Shown here piece by piece: positions 22,769 through 31,086 of a DNA stretch of 49,114 nt. The stretch is from Streptomyces sp. B21-083 (GTDB lineage Bacteria > Actinomycetota > Actinomycetes > Streptomycetales > Streptomycetaceae): assembly GCF_036898825.1 (NCBI RefSeq), contig NZ_JARUND010000005.1:1-49114 (forward strand), in the 5' to 3' direction. A program made the translations under genes and the position numbers. The notes below the pieces were generated by a model, which saw only the letters and a list, made by a program, of their open reading frames with translations, was not told the origin of the DNA and ran no database searches. Position 1 is the first letter of the stretch; every line of letters starts with the position of its first letter.

Positions 22769-23419
22769 TCAGTCCTCGGCGCCGCCGTCGTCCCCGGCGC
22801 CGCGCATCTTGCGCTCGTGCCGTCGTTCGCCTGCGGCCCCGGCCTCCCGGATGCCGTCGCGGGCGGCGCCGATGCCCTCACGGCCGAGGTCGGCCACCGA
22901 CCCGACGGCCGAGGCCCCGGCAGTGGCCACCTGTCCGGCAGCGGCGGCGGTCTGTCCGACGGCTCCCGCCACGGCGGCGACGGCGCCGAATGCTGCGGCC
23001 AGGCTTCCGCCGGTCGCGCGCCCGGCGGGCTTGGCGGGCCCGGCCGGGGCGGTCTTGCCGGACTTCGCGGCGGCGGCAGCGGCGGCGCGGGCGGCCTTGG
23101 ACTGCGCGGCGCCCTGGCCCTTGGCGACGAGGACGCCCTCGATGGTTCCGGCCTTGAGGACCAGACGGAACGGCTTGCCCTCCTCGGCCTGCGAGAGCGT
23201 GTGGAGCTGGGCCGTGGTCAGGTTCTCGACCTGAAAGAAGCACTGCGCCCGGCTGCGGCGCTTACCCGAGTCGTCGGCGTGCATCTCGCCGCATGTCGCG
23301 TTGATGATGCCGCCCGAGGGGATGAGCGTCAGCTCGCGCGGGACGCTGCCCGCTCCTCGGCTCGGGCACCGGACGGGGGCGCCGCCGACGGTGAGTTTGC
23401 GGATCTTGAGCGCGGTCAT
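22769..23419 (-). CDS. Hypothetical Cys-containing protein with Ala-rich helical tail
   Basis: 216 residues, ATG at 23419. The N-terminal ~100 residues form a compact domain (MTALKIRKLTVGGAPVRCPS ... INATCGEMHADDSGKRRSRAQCFFQVENL). A long Ala/Gly-rich helical region (about 108-190, AARAAAAAAAKSGKTAPAGPAKPAG) and a basic end (GERRHERKMRGAGDD) follow. The tail resembles DNA-binding or cell-wall-associated linkers. No family known. It is 11 bp downstream of the 23431 membrane gene. Confidence 0.65.
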   Translation of the reverse strand: MTALKIRKLTVGGAPVRCPSRGAGSVPRELTLIPSGGIINATCGEMHADDSGKRRSRAQCFFQVENLTTAQLHTLSQAEEGKPFRLVLKAGTIEGVLVAKGQGAAQSKAARAAAAAAAKSGKTAPAGPAKPAGRATGGSLAAAFGAVAAVAGAVGQTAAAAGQVATAGASAVGSVADLGREGIGAARDGIREAGAAGERRHERKMRGAGDDGGAED

Positions 23420-23430
23420 GTGCGGGGCCC

Positions 23431-23961
23431 CTATCGGTTGTTGATCGTGGCGGTTGCGGTGGCCTTGGCGCGGCCGAACAGTCCGGCGGTGGCCGTGGCC
23501 GTGGCGGTGGCGGTCTGCTTTCCGCCCCGGCCGCGCTTGACGACGGCGGCCACCAGGGCGATGACGAACGCGAGGACAACAGCGAGCTTCGCGAGGAGGA
23601 CCAGGGCGGCGGCGAGGGTGGCGGCGGCCTCGGCGAAGAACTTGAGGGCGTAGGCGGCCAGGGCGAGCGAGGCGGACGCGGAGACGAGGAGGAGCGCCGT
23701 CGTCTTGGCCCATGCGGGGACGGCGGTCGAGGCCGGGGCGGGGGCCGCGGTCGCGGTGCCGGCGGGGGCGGAAGCGTCGGCGTAGTGGTAGATCGTGCGG
23801 CCGTCGAGGGTGCGGACCTCAACCACGGTCGGGATGGCCTCGGGGGCGGCGGCGGGGCGGTATGCGACGGGGTGACCCGGCATCGGCTCGGGACGGTAGA
23901 GGGTGACGGCCTCGGCGCGCGTGTGGGTGGCCTCGGTGTAGTCGCGGGCGGTGTTTTCCAT
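23431..23961 (-). CDS. Spd-like small membrane protein
   Basis: 176 residues. The cytoplasmic N-terminus contains VVEVRTLDGRTIYHYADASA, then two adjacent Ala-rich membrane helices at about 87-110 and 114-138 and a basic end with repeated AT residues (TATATATATAGLFGRAKATATATINN). Position next to traB and topology resemble Spd (spread) proteins that help plasmid movement within mycelium. Assignment is by context. Confidence 0.6.
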   Translation of the reverse strand: MENTARDYTEATHTRAEAVTLYRPEPMPGHPVAYRPAAAPEAIPTVVEVRTLDGRTIYHYADASAPAGTATAAPAPASTAVPAWAKTTALLLVSASASLALAAYALKFFAEAAATLAAALVLLAKLAVVLAFVIALVAAVVKRGRGGKQTATATATATAGLFGRAKATATATINNR

Positions 23962-24039
23962 GATCGGCGGCGCTCCTCGGCATGATCGCTTTGCGTGGGT
24001 TTGTGAAGTCGGTACGGGCCGGGTCGACTCGGGTTATCG

Positions 24040-24165
24040 CAGGTCAGGGGCCCGTACGGGGCCGGTACGCGGGCCGGGGGGACGGTTTGGCGTACCGGCC
24101 CGGGAGGGGTCCGTACGTACGGCGTACCGGGCGCTGACCTGCGGCGTTCCGATCCGTACGGACCC
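24040..24165. other. CGTACG-rich palindrome cluster next to traB
   Basis: GCAGGTCAG (24040-24048) and CTGACCTGC (24134-24142) form a 9-bp inverted repeat around an 85-bp segment that contains CCGTACGG (about 24053-24060) and CCGTACGTACGG (about 24110-24121); TCCGTACGGA (about 24154-24163) follows. It lies in the 220-bp gap just downstream of the traB stop. The cis-acting transfer locus of Streptomyces plasmids lies near the 3' end of traB, so this is a candidate, but the known GACCCGGA repeats are not seen here. Confidence 0.35.
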
Positions 24166-24181
24166 CGTCCCGAGGGGCATA

Positions 24182-26446
24182 TCAGCCCATACCGGCGGCC
24201 TTGCGGAGGTCGGCCAGGTAGTAGCCGTTCGCCCTTCCGCCGCTCGTCCAGCTCCGGACGGCGAGGGTGCGGTCGGTGCCGTCGAGGGCCTCGTCGAGCC
24301 TCTTCCGCAGGGCCGTCCCGCCGGTCCGGGCGTAGGTGGCCTGGTCCTCCTCGCCGACGCCGAGGGCGGCGGGCGCCCATGTCGCCGGGTCGAGTTCGGC
24401 GAGGCCGTCGAGGATCTCGGCCGTGGCGAGGCGCTCGGGGTTCTTCCGGTCCTCGAACACGGCGATCAGGTCGGCGAGGATGCCGCCGACGCGGGCCGCC
24501 CGTCCGGCCTGCCCCGCCGCTTCCCCGGCCAGAGTGCCGGCCTCGATGCGCAGGGCCCGGCCGCGCTCACAGATCGCCCGGAATCCGGGGAGCTTGATGA
24601 GCAGGGAGCGCATGAAGCGGAGTCCGGTCTCGTCGGCGTGAATGCCCATGCCCTTGAACGCGGGGGCGAGATCCTTTGCGTTCCAGCCGGACGCGCTCGA
24701 ACCGGTGCCGAGGACGGAGTCGCTCATCTGGTACGTGGCGCACAGGTGGGCGATGCGCTGCGGGATGGCGTCGCGCAGTGCCGAGGGGACGGCGTCGCCG
24801 GTCGGCTTCTGCGAGGCGAGAATCGGAATCAGGCCGACGGCCGGGCCGACCTTGGCGAGGGTGATGAGCGCCTTTTCGATGCGCTTGCCGTACGTGAGCT
24901 TGTCGTCTTCCTCCTCCTTGCCCTCGTCCTCCAAGTACCGCTGCAATTCGTCGATGATCAGGACGACCGGGTAAATCTTGTGAACCCGGGTGATCTGGGG
25001 CGTGAGCTTTCCCTCCGGGCATTCCTCGTCGGGGAGCTCGAACAGCGCGTCGTATCCCTCTTCCATCTCGTGAACGAGGTCTTCGAGAACGTGCGCCAGG
25101 CGGCGGACGGCGGGCTCGGTGACGCCCCGGATGTACGCCTCGGCGAGGAGGGCCGTAGCGGACCAGTCCTTACCGCCCTTGCCGTCGGCGACGATCATCC
25201 GGCACAGCGGGTCGAGGACGGCCGCCGCCGCAGCCGCGCGGGCCGTGAAGGTCTTGCCCTGGCGGGGCATGGCGCCGACCAGGAGGCCGAAGAACAGGAG
25301 CTCGATCGCGGTGACGTTGCCGGTCTCGTCCACGAACGTCGGGGCGCCGTCCCAGATGTCCCACCGTTCGGCGGTCTCCAGCGGGGAGGGGACCGGGTCG
25401 CCGCCGAAGGGGTGGGAGTCGGCGACGCGCATGTATACGCCGCCCTCGTGCCCGTCCTGGCGGATCGAGAGCTGAATCGCGTCCACGGCCAGGGCCGCGG
25501 CGAGGGGCTCGCGCTTGGCCGCAACTTCCTTGGCGGTCTTGCCTGCGGAGCGGGGGAGGTCGAACCGGACGACGCTCGCCTTATCGCCGGGCTCGCGGGC
25601 GATGAACCCGCGAACGGTGACCTCCTCGCCGTCCTTGAGGATGCCGACGTTCCGGGCGCGCAGCGCAGCGTTCAGGCCCTCGTCGGTGAGGACCCCGGCC
25701 CCGGTGAAGTCGGGGGCGTCCATCAGGGCGAACGTCCCGTCGGGCTGGCGGCGGATCAGCTCGCGGCGGCCGAGGGCGTACAGGACGCCGAACACCGGGA
25801 GGAGGATCGGCGCGGCCATGATCCATCCCCAGGTCTCGCCGAGGGCCAGGAGGGCGGCGGTGTAGGTGGTGCAGCCGGTCAGGCCGTAGACGGTGATCGG
25901 CTCGCGGCGGCGGGCCTTGGCCTCCTTGCGGCGGTCGGCGCGCAGGTCGGCGATGTGTTCCGGGCCCGCCTTGGTGCGCCTGACCTTGTCCGCGATATCG
26001 CCGTACTCGGTGGCCCCGAGGTACGACCAGGCGTCACGGGATGCCACGCGGGCGCCGAGGGCGCTCACCTTGGCCACGCGCCACAGGTAGACCGGGGAGC
26101 GCAGGGCGTGGAACTGCGCGGCATTGGTCCACTCGGCGCGGCGCTGCCGCCACACGCCCGGGTCGGTGAGGGACTCGGGGACGAGGGTCCGCAGGTTCCA
26201 GCCGTCGCGCTCGTCGAGGATTTCGAGGACACCGGCCTCGTCCTCGGCCGGGGTGCCGGCGGGGGCGTCGACCTTGTCGAGGCGAACGGTCCCGGTGGCC
26301 AGGTCGGGGAGTCCGGCCGGGGTGGCGCGGACCGCGTCGCGGGCGGCCTCCTCGATGCGGGTGAGGGTCTCGGCGTCGCGGTAGGGGGCGAGGTCGACGA
26401 GCTGCGCCTCGGTCTCGATACCGCGCTCGGTGTCGGTGGTGGACAT
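24182..26446 (-). CDS. TraB-type FtsK-like conjugative DNA translocase
   Basis: 754 residues. The N-terminal ~180 residues are soluble. Membrane segments lie at about 186-227, the motor has Walker A GAMPRQGKT (391-399) and Walker B VVLIIDEL (494-501), and LIPILASQKPTGDAVPSALRD lies downstream. The C-terminal ~70 residues (RSWTSGGRANGYYLADLRKA) match the winged-helix end of TraB/TraSA proteins. These single-protein hexamers pump double-stranded plasmid DNA between mycelial cells. The gene ends the spd operon that begins at 29383 and is opposite the GntR repressor, the classical kor/tra layout. Confidence 0.88.
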   Translation of the reverse strand: MSTTDTERGIETEAQLVDLAPYRDAETLTRIEEAARDAVRATPAGLPDLATGTVRLDKVDAPAGTPAEDEAGVLEILDERDGWNLRTLVPESLTDPGVWRQRRAEWTNAAQFHALRSPVYLWRVAKVSALGARVASRDAWSYLGATEYGDIADKVRRTKAGPEHIADLRADRRKEAKARRREPITVYGLTGCTTYTAALLALGETWGWIMAAPILLPVFGVLYALGRRELIRRQPDGTFALMDAPDFTGAGVLTDEGLNAALRARNVGILKDGEEVTVRGFIAREPGDKASVVRFDLPRSAGKTAKEVAAKREPLAAALAVDAIQLSIRQDGHEGGVYMRVADSHPFGGDPVPSPLETAERWDIWDGAPTFVDETGNVTAIELLFFGLLVGAMPRQGKTFTARAAAAAAVLDPLCRMIVADGKGGKDWSATALLAEAYIRGVTEPAVRRLAHVLEDLVHEMEEGYDALFELPDEECPEGKLTPQITRVHKIYPVVLIIDELQRYLEDEGKEEEDDKLTYGKRIEKALITLAKVGPAVGLIPILASQKPTGDAVPSALRDAIPQRIAHLCATYQMSDSVLGTGSSASGWNAKDLAPAFKGMGIHADETGLRFMRSLLIKLPGFRAICERGRALRIEAGTLAGEAAGQAGRAARVGGILADLIAVFEDRKNPERLATAEILDGLAELDPATWAPAALGVGEEDQATYARTGGTALRKRLDEALDGTDRTLAVRSWTSGGRANGYYLADLRKAAGMG

Positions 26447-26521
26447 GCGGGGTGTTCCTTTCTCGGGGGCCCGGCCGCCGGGGGCGGGCGGCCGGGCGTG
26501 GTGCGTGGGGCGAGCGCGGTG

Positions 26522-26830
26522 TCAGGTGGTGGGGCCGAGGTCGGCCTCGTCGAGCTCGGCGAGCGCGAGGTGAAGCCGGGCGCGGGCGGTGTCCGATCCG
26601 CAGCCGACGGCCGTCCCGTAGGCGAGGGACTGCCGGGCGTCCTCGGCGGCCTGCCATGCCTTGGCCACGTGGGCGTTCGACATGGGAGCCGTCTCGAACA
26701 CGAGGTAGACGAGGCCGAGTTCGGCGCAGGCGCGGCCGAGCTGCGGGTGATGCGCGGCGGCCTCGGCGTCGGCCTGGTCGGCGAGCTCGGCGGCGATCTG
26801 GCGGTACACGCTGCGGTCGGTGGTGATCAC
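26522..26830 (-). CDS. Hypothetical 102-aa helical protein
   Basis: The GTG overlaps the stop of the upstream gene (GTGA). Sequence ITTDRSVYRQIAAELADQADAEAAAHHPQLGRACAELGLVYLVFETAP is all-helical and resembles small TPR-like pieces; HLALAELDEADLGPTT closes it. It lies within the spd/traB operon just before traB. Function unknown. Confidence 0.65.
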   Translation of the reverse strand: MITTDRSVYRQIAAELADQADAEAAAHHPQLGRACAELGLVYLVFETAPMSNAHVAKAWQAAEDARQSLAYGTAVGCGSDTARARLHLALAELDEADLGPTT

Positions 26831-27066
26831 TTCGCGGCCTCCTTCGCGGTGGCCTTGGCCGCCTTCTTGGTGGCGTTGCGGACGGCGAGGGACTTCGCAC
26901 CGGCCCGGAGGAGGGCGGGCCCCCAGAGGATGAGGGCCAGGAGGAGGGCGCCGACGAGGGCGGCGGGGCCCCATCCGTTCTCGGGGACGAGGCGGATCAT
27001 CACGTACGTGCCGGCGGGGGCCGCGAGGATCAGGGCGCGGGGCGGGGTGTGGGAGGTGGCGCTCAT
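26827..27066 (-). CDS. Small Spd-like membrane protein (79 aa)
   Basis: ATG overlaps the upstream stop as ATGA. Membrane segments lie at about 12-26 and 32-52 (GPAALVGALLLALILWGPALL), followed by a Lys/Ala-rich tail (NATKKAAKATAKEAAK). Small membrane proteins of this kind within a traB operon are typical Spd partners. Confidence 0.65.
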   Translation of the reverse strand: MSATSHTPPRALILAAPAGTYVMIRLVPENGWGPAALVGALLLALILWGPALLRAGAKSLAVRNATKKAAKATAKEAAK

Positions 27067-28337
27067 CGGGCGTTCTTCCTTTCGGCCTTGACGTGGTCCC
27101 GGAGCCGCATCGCGTAGCGGTAGTTACCGCCGCCGATGGTCTGCCGGACGTTCTTCACGGACAGGTTCGCGGCGCCGCCGAGGAGGTCGGCGAGGGCTCG
27201 AACCTGTGCGATGTGGGCGGCGTCGAGGGGCTTGTCGGGGACCTTCGGAGCAGTCCGACCGGAGACTCGGCCGATCGCTTGCTTCCCTTTGCGCCCAAGG
27301 GTTTTCGCAGTTCGACCACCCTTGCTCGGTCCGCCGTTCGGGCCGCCCGAGGAGCGGCGCGCGGCCGGTCCGTCGTCGCCCCCGTCCGGCGGGAAGAGGT
27401 CCCCGAGGAGCTGCTCGACGGCGAGGGTTTCGACCCCCACGCCGTGGGCCGCGGCGAGGGCCTTGTCGGCGTGGCCCCGGCGGGCGACGACGCGGGCCGT
27501 GGTGGCGAGCTCGGCGCCGTGCTCGTCGCGCCACGCGGTCCGCCACGCTTCCTCGGTGTCGATCGTGCCGAAGGGGTGCGCGGTGAGGATGTCGGTGTAC
27601 CGGCTGTAGACCGTGGGGAAGCGGCGGCGGCGCTTGCGGTCGTGCCGACGGCGACGGCGGTCCTCCCGGCGCTGCGCCTTGGTGCGGGTCGACTTGGTTC
27701 CGTGACGGCCCCAACCGCGGACCTCCCAGAAGAAGACGCCGGCATAGCTCGCGGCGGCGAGGACCCATGCGAGCCACCCGCCGGACGACTCGGGGGCGTG
27801 GCTGTAGTTGATGACGGCGGCGAACGTCGCGCAGGCCCACATGACCACCCGGAAGCGGCCGACGGGGCGCCCCTCCCTTTTGGCTCGCTCGCCGGACACG
27901 GTGGCCACCCATGCCCCGGCCTCCAGCATCACGGCGAGGCACAGGGAGATCACGCCGGGGAGGCTCTCGCCGTTGAGGGCGCGGAGCTGGAAATAGAGGG
28001 CGGGAACGATGCCGCAGGCCATGACGAGCAAGGCGCCGACGGTGTCGCCCTCGGTGCCGAGCTTGGCGAACAGCTCGGCGCGGGCCTTCTTCCGCTCGGC
28101 CTTGCGGCGGGCCTTCTCGCGCTTGCGCTCGGCGCGGAGTCGACGCTCCTCCTCCTGCCGGGCCTCCTCGTCCTTGCGGCTCTGCTCGGCGCGGGCCTCG
28201 TCCCGGATACGGGCGGCCTCGGCCTCAGCAAGGCGCTCCTTGCGGGCGGCCTCGGCCTCGGCGAGGCGGTCGCGGCGGTCCTCCTCGCGCTCGTTCTTCC
28301 GGTCGAGGCGGCGCTCCTCGTAGTACGACGTACTCAC
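27063..28337 (-). CDS. DUF2637-like spread protein
   Basis: 424 residues, GTG with GTGA overlap to the upstream gene. A charged coiled-coil N-terminus (about 1-90, strings of E/R/A such as EAARKERLAEAEAARIRDEA) precedes four membrane helices (about 97-115, 124-142, 160-176, 185-200), then a basic linker and a C-terminal helical segment (AAHIAQVRALADLLGGAANLSVKNVRQTIGGG) that looks like a winged helix. The membrane core is typical of DUF2637/SpdB proteins that interact with TraB during intramycelial plasmid spread. Confidence 0.75.
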   Translation of the reverse strand: MSTSYYEERRLDRKNEREEDRRDRLAEAEAARKERLAEAEAARIRDEARAEQSRKDEEARQEEERRLRAERKREKARRKAERKKARAELFAKLGTEGDTVGALLVMACGIVPALYFQLRALNGESLPGVISLCLAVMLEAGAWVATVSGERAKREGRPVGRFRVVMWACATFAAVINYSHAPESSGGWLAWVLAAASYAGVFFWEVRGWGRHGTKSTRTKAQRREDRRRRRHDRKRRRRFPTVYSRYTDILTAHPFGTIDTEEAWRTAWRDEHGAELATTARVVARRGHADKALAAAHGVGVETLAVEQLLGDLFPPDGGDDGPAARRSSGGPNGGPSKGGRTAKTLGRKGKQAIGRVSGRTAPKVPDKPLDAAHIAQVRALADLLGGAANLSVKNVRQTIGGGNYRYAMRLRDHVKAERKNAR

Positions 28338-28615
28338 TTGGTGATCTCCTTACGGGCGCCTCGGGGGGCGAGGAGGCAAAGGGGGCAGTGGGGGAAGGGG
28401 CGGCCGACCCGGTCGGCGCGGATGCCCTCGGCGGCGAGGAGCGTCCCGACGGCGGCGGCGGTGAGGGCCTGTCCGGTGTGTCCGGCAATGAGCGAGACGA
28501 CGAACCAGTCAGCGGCCAGGAAGAGGACCACGGCCCCGGTGGCGATGTGGTGGACGGCGGCGAGGATTCCGCAGGTCGAGACGGTGAGGAGGCGCCGCGC
28601 GGTGGCGGTGGTCAT
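28334..28615 (-). CDS. Small Spd-like membrane protein (93 aa)
   Basis: ATGA overlap with the upstream gene. Two hydrophobic stretches (about 12-47, AAVHHIATGAVVLFLAADWFVVSLIAG) are followed by a short tail with a CPLC pair. Position 3 bp before the DUF2637 gene suggests it belongs to the Spd complex. Confidence 0.6.
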   Translation of the reverse strand: MTTATARRLLTVSTCGILAAVHHIATGAVVLFLAADWFVVSLIAGHTGQALTAAAVGTLLAAEGIRADRVGRPFPHCPLCLLAPRGARKEITK

Positions 28616-28797
28616 CGGGTGGCCTCCTCGTCGGCGAGGGCGCCGAGGCGGTCACGGTCGGCGCGGCGGCGCTGCTCGGCGGCCCACAGCTCGGCGCAGC
28701 GGCCCGACTGGTGGGCGGCGGTCTTGGTGGGGACCTTGTGGACGCGGAGCGTCTCGGGGGAGACGTCGCGGACCAGGGCGCAGGCGGCGGCGCTCAT
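28612..28797 (-). CDS. Hypothetical 61-aa protein
   Basis: The ATG at 28797 overlaps the stop of the membrane protein upstream (ATGA). Short, helical, soluble: LVRDVSPETLRVHKVPTKTA then WAAEQRRRADRDRLGALADEEA. No family recognised. The longer open frame through this region is out of phase with the neighbours and rejected. Confidence 0.55.
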   Translation of the reverse strand: MSAAACALVRDVSPETLRVHKVPTKTAAHQSGRCAELWAAEQRRRADRDRLGALADEEATR

Positions 28798-29066
28798 GCC
28801 GTGCGTCCGGTCGGGGTCGAGGTGCGGTGGTAGGTGACGGCGGCCCGGATGGCGAGGCGGGCGAGGATGCCGGCGCCCGTGAGGAACGCGGCGGCCTTGA
28901 GCGCGGTCACCAGGGCGGTGAACAGGGTCACCAGGAAGGGGGCGGCGGCGTAGACGAGGCCGACCAGGACGAGGACCAGGGCCAGGAGGGCGGCCGGGTG
29001 CAGTCGGTCGGCGCGGCCGGTCAGGTCGCGCAGCGTGCGGGCGATGGTGCGGCGGTCGAGCTTCAC
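28794..29066 (-). CDS. SpdB2-like membrane protein (90 aa)
   Basis: GTG at 29066 overlaps the upstream stop (GTGA). A basic N-terminus (KLDRRTIARTLRDLTGRADR) precedes two membrane helices (about 27-48 and 51-75, ALLALVLVLVGLVYAAAPFL). Size and topology match small SpdB2-type proteins of Streptomyces conjugative plasmids. Confidence 0.65.
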   Translation of the reverse strand: MKLDRRTIARTLRDLTGRADRLHPAALLALVLVLVGLVYAAAPFLVTLFTALVTALKAAAFLTGAGILARLAIRAAVTYHRTSTPTGRTA

Positions 29067-29383
29067 GCGGCCCACCGCCCGGCGAACACGTCCTCGGGCT
29101 CGTAGCCCTTCGCGTCGTCCTCGCGCTCGATCTCCTCGACGATCCCGGCGACGAGGTCGAGGGACGCGCCGCTCGGGATGTAACCGGAGTCGGCCATGTC
29201 GACGAGGGCGTACAGCCGGGCGTACTCGTCGAGCTCGCTCTCGGCCTCGATCGGGCCGAGGACGAGGTCGATGTCGAGGCCGAGCTCGGTGGACAGGTCC
29301 ATGCGGGTGGGGGCGATACCGGCCGCGGAATCGGTCGTGCCGATTCGCAGGACACCGGCGCTTTCGGGCATGGTGGTGCGCAC
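29063..29383 (-). CDS. First gene of the spd/traB operon (106 aa, unknown)
   Basis: The GTG at 29383 has AAAGGAG 8 bases upstream, better than the in-frame GTG that overlaps it or the ATG at 29371. The protein is acidic and soluble (LGLDIDLVLGPIEAESELDEYARLYALVDMADS ... GYEPEDVFAGRWAA). It starts the operon that runs to traB. Its promoter faces the GntR gene across 256 bp containing an inverted repeat, so it should be under KorSA-like repression. Confidence 0.65.
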   Translation of the reverse strand: MRTTMPESAGVLRIGTTDSAAGIAPTRMDLSTELGLDIDLVLGPIEAESELDEYARLYALVDMADSGYIPSGASLDLVAGIVEEIEREDDAKGYEPEDVFAGRWAA

Positions 29384-29639
29384 GCGGATCACTCCTTTGA
29401 GCAGTCGGGGTGTCCGCCTAGCGGCCTCGGAGCGTGGACAAGACGCGCCGGGGCCGTGCCCGTTTCCAGGCGTGGCGGACTAGTGCAGTTCCGGGGCCCT
29501 TGTGGGCCTTGGTTCTGCCGTGCCGTGCGGCACACCAGAAGTAGAGCACCGAATGGAATCCATTGCAATAGTCTTGGATTCCATCCATGCTGTGTTGGCA
29601 GCCGAAGACGACCGGATGGGTTGCAGATAAGGTGACCGC
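29384..29639. promoter_or_regulatory. Divergent spd/traB - GntR promoter region with operator
   Basis: The gap holds a perfect inverted repeat ATGGAATCCA (29553-29562) and TGGATTCCAT (29575-29584) with 12 bp between, so the centres are 22 bp apart (two helical turns). It is 56 bp before the GntR start and about 170 bp from the spd start. KorSA-type repressors bind their own promoter and the tra operon, which fits this location. Confidence 0.65.
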
Positions 29640-30419
29640 ATGAAAGAGGACGAGCCGCGCCGAGCGACATTCCGCGCAGTCGCCGACGAGGTGCGCGAGC
29701 GCATCAAGGGGGGCACTTACGCCCCTGGTACCAAGCTCCCCACCGAGGGAGAGCTCGCCGACCAGATCGGCACGAACAGGGGGACCGCCGCGCAGGCGCT
29801 GCGCCTGCTCGCGTCCGAGGGGCTAATTCACAAGTCCCGGCGGGGCGCGTTCGTGCACCGGATCGTGACCAAGATCCTCCGGGACTCGACCTCTCGGTAC
29901 GTACGCGCCCGCCGCGAGGAGGGCCAGGCCCGGGGCGCGTTCGAGGCCGAGATCCGCGGACTCGGCCTGACCCCGTCATCCGTCACCGCCACCCATCACA
30001 TGCAGCCGCCGGCATGGGTGGCGGACCTCCTCGGGGTAGACGCGAACAGCGTCTCGACGCTCGCCCGGGTCCGGCGGATGCTCGCCGACGACGTCCCGGT
30101 ACAGCTCGCGACGTCGTACCTCCCTCTGGAGATCGCGGCAGGGACGCGGCTCGAAGAGATCGACACGGGCCCCGGCGGGTCGAAATCACGGCTCGCCGAG
30201 CTCGGTCACGCACAAGAGCTGATCACGGAAGAGATCGAGGTCAGGACACCGACCCCCGAGGAGGTCGAGGCGCTCGACATGGCGGAGGACCAGCGCGTTT
30301 TCGAGATCGCCCACATCGGGCGGACCGAGGACGGCCGCGCCGTCGAGGTCACCGTTCACGTGCTGCCCACCCATCTTTGGCGCCTGTCCTACTCCTGGCC
30401 CCTCGGCCCCACCCACTGA
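29640..30419 (+). CDS. KorSA-like GntR/HutC repressor
   Basis: 259 residues, ATG with AAGGTGA upstream. N-terminal winged helix at about 8-75 (VADEVRERIKGGTYAPGTKLPTEGELADQIGTNRGTAAQALRLLASEGLI) and C-terminal UTRA ligand-binding domain at about 95-255. The family (KorSA of pSAM2 and relatives) represses tra genes and its own promoter. It is divergent from the spd/traB operon with a clear operator between. Followed 30 bp later by a UTRA-only paralogue. Confidence 0.88.
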   Translation: MKEDEPRRATFRAVADEVRERIKGGTYAPGTKLPTEGELADQIGTNRGTAAQALRLLASEGLIHKSRRGAFVHRIVTKILRDSTSRYVRARREEGQARGAFEAEIRGLGLTPSSVTATHHMQPPAWVADLLGVDANSVSTLARVRRMLADDVPVQLATSYLPLEIAAGTRLEEIDTGPGGSKSRLAELGHAQELITEEIEVRTPTPEEVEALDMAEDQRVFEIAHIGRTEDGRAVEVTVHVLPTHLWRLSYSWPLGPTH

Positions 30420-30448
30420 CCACCCACACGGAAGGGACTCCACTGCAC

Positions 30449-31009
30449 ATGGCACAGAACACGATCACCGAGACCGGCGGCATCGTCCGCGACGCCCGCA
30501 GCCGCTACCGCACCGCGCAGCGCGAGGCCGACGGCGCACACGGCGCGTACGAGAGCGAGACCCGCCGCAGCGGGGGAAGCCCGCGCGCCGAGGTGTCCGT
30601 GAGCCGGGCCGAGGCCCCGGCCGACGTCGCCGAGCTCCTCGGCACCGAGGGGCCGGTCGTCGTCCGCGCCCGGAAGATGTTCGACGGCGGGCGCCTGGTC
30701 CAGCTCGCCGACACATGGATTCCGGCCGACGTCGCCGAGGCGGCCGGGATCGAACAGGTCGACACCGGAGCGGGCGGGATCATCTCCCGGATGCGCGAGG
30801 CCGGATTCGACCAGGGCGCCGAGGCCGTCGAGGACGTCAACCAGCGTCCGGCCACCGCCGACCAGGCCGCCGCGCTCGGCGTCGAGGAGGGCGCCCTCCT
30901 CCTGACCGTGACGCACATCGGCGCGACCGCCGAGGGGCGCGTCGTCGAGGTCACCCGGCACACGCTCGGCCCCGGCTGGACGCTGCGCTACGCGGCCCCG
31001 CTGGACTGA
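30449..31009 (+). CDS. UTRA-only paralogue of the GntR repressor
   Basis: 186 residues, ATG with GGAAGGGA about 14 bases upstream. The sequence begins at the linker to the UTRA domain: RDARSRYRTAQREADGAHGAYESE aligns with RDSTSRYVRARREEGQARGAFEAE of the repressor, and the alignment continues through LADTWIPADVAEAAGIEQVDTGAGGI to the end. No winged helix precedes it and none is coded in another frame. It could sense the same ligand, form inactive heterodimers with the repressor, or titrate the inducer. Function is inferred from homology inside the window. Confidence 0.75.
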   Translation: MAQNTITETGGIVRDARSRYRTAQREADGAHGAYESETRRSGGSPRAEVSVSRAEAPADVAELLGTEGPVVVRARKMFDGGRLVQLADTWIPADVAEAAGIEQVDTGAGGIISRMREAGFDQGAEAVEDVNQRPATADQAAALGVEEGALLLTVTHIGATAEGRVVEVTRHTLGPGWTLRYAAPLD

Positions 31010-31032
31010 CCCGCAGCTCGCGCACACCAAAA

Positions 31033-31061
31033 GGCGCCCGGCCCCCCAGGGGTCGGGCGCT
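31033..31061. terminator. Hairpin after the UTRA gene
   Basis: GGCGCCCGGCCCC and GGGGTCGGGCGCT pair with a G-T wobble, 24 bases after the stop at 31009. It serves as terminator for the plus-strand pair, near the end of the minus-strand 31087 gene. Confidence 0.6.
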
Positions 31062-31069
31062 CGGCGTTT

Positions 31070-31085
31070 CTCTCCAAATGGAGAG
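31070..31085. repeat. CTCTCC/GGAGAG palindrome, site A
   Basis: CTCTCCAAATGGAGAG, preceded by GTTT, is the same 16-bp word as at 40127-40142 and, with one central change, at 40680-40695. It lies between convergent genes. Candidate partition (parS-like) site. Confidence 0.55.
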
Positions 31086-31086
31086 G

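Noticed and set aside
24000..24181. TraB recognition repeats of the GACCCGGA type
   Set aside because: Only isolated matches occur in the window (for example a reverse match near 18549), with no tandem array; the classical clt was not found.
23951..27091. 1046-codon plus-strand open frame antisense to traB
   Set aside because: The opposite strand carries an unmistakable FtsK-like ATPase with Walker motifs; the long frame is an effect of high GC.
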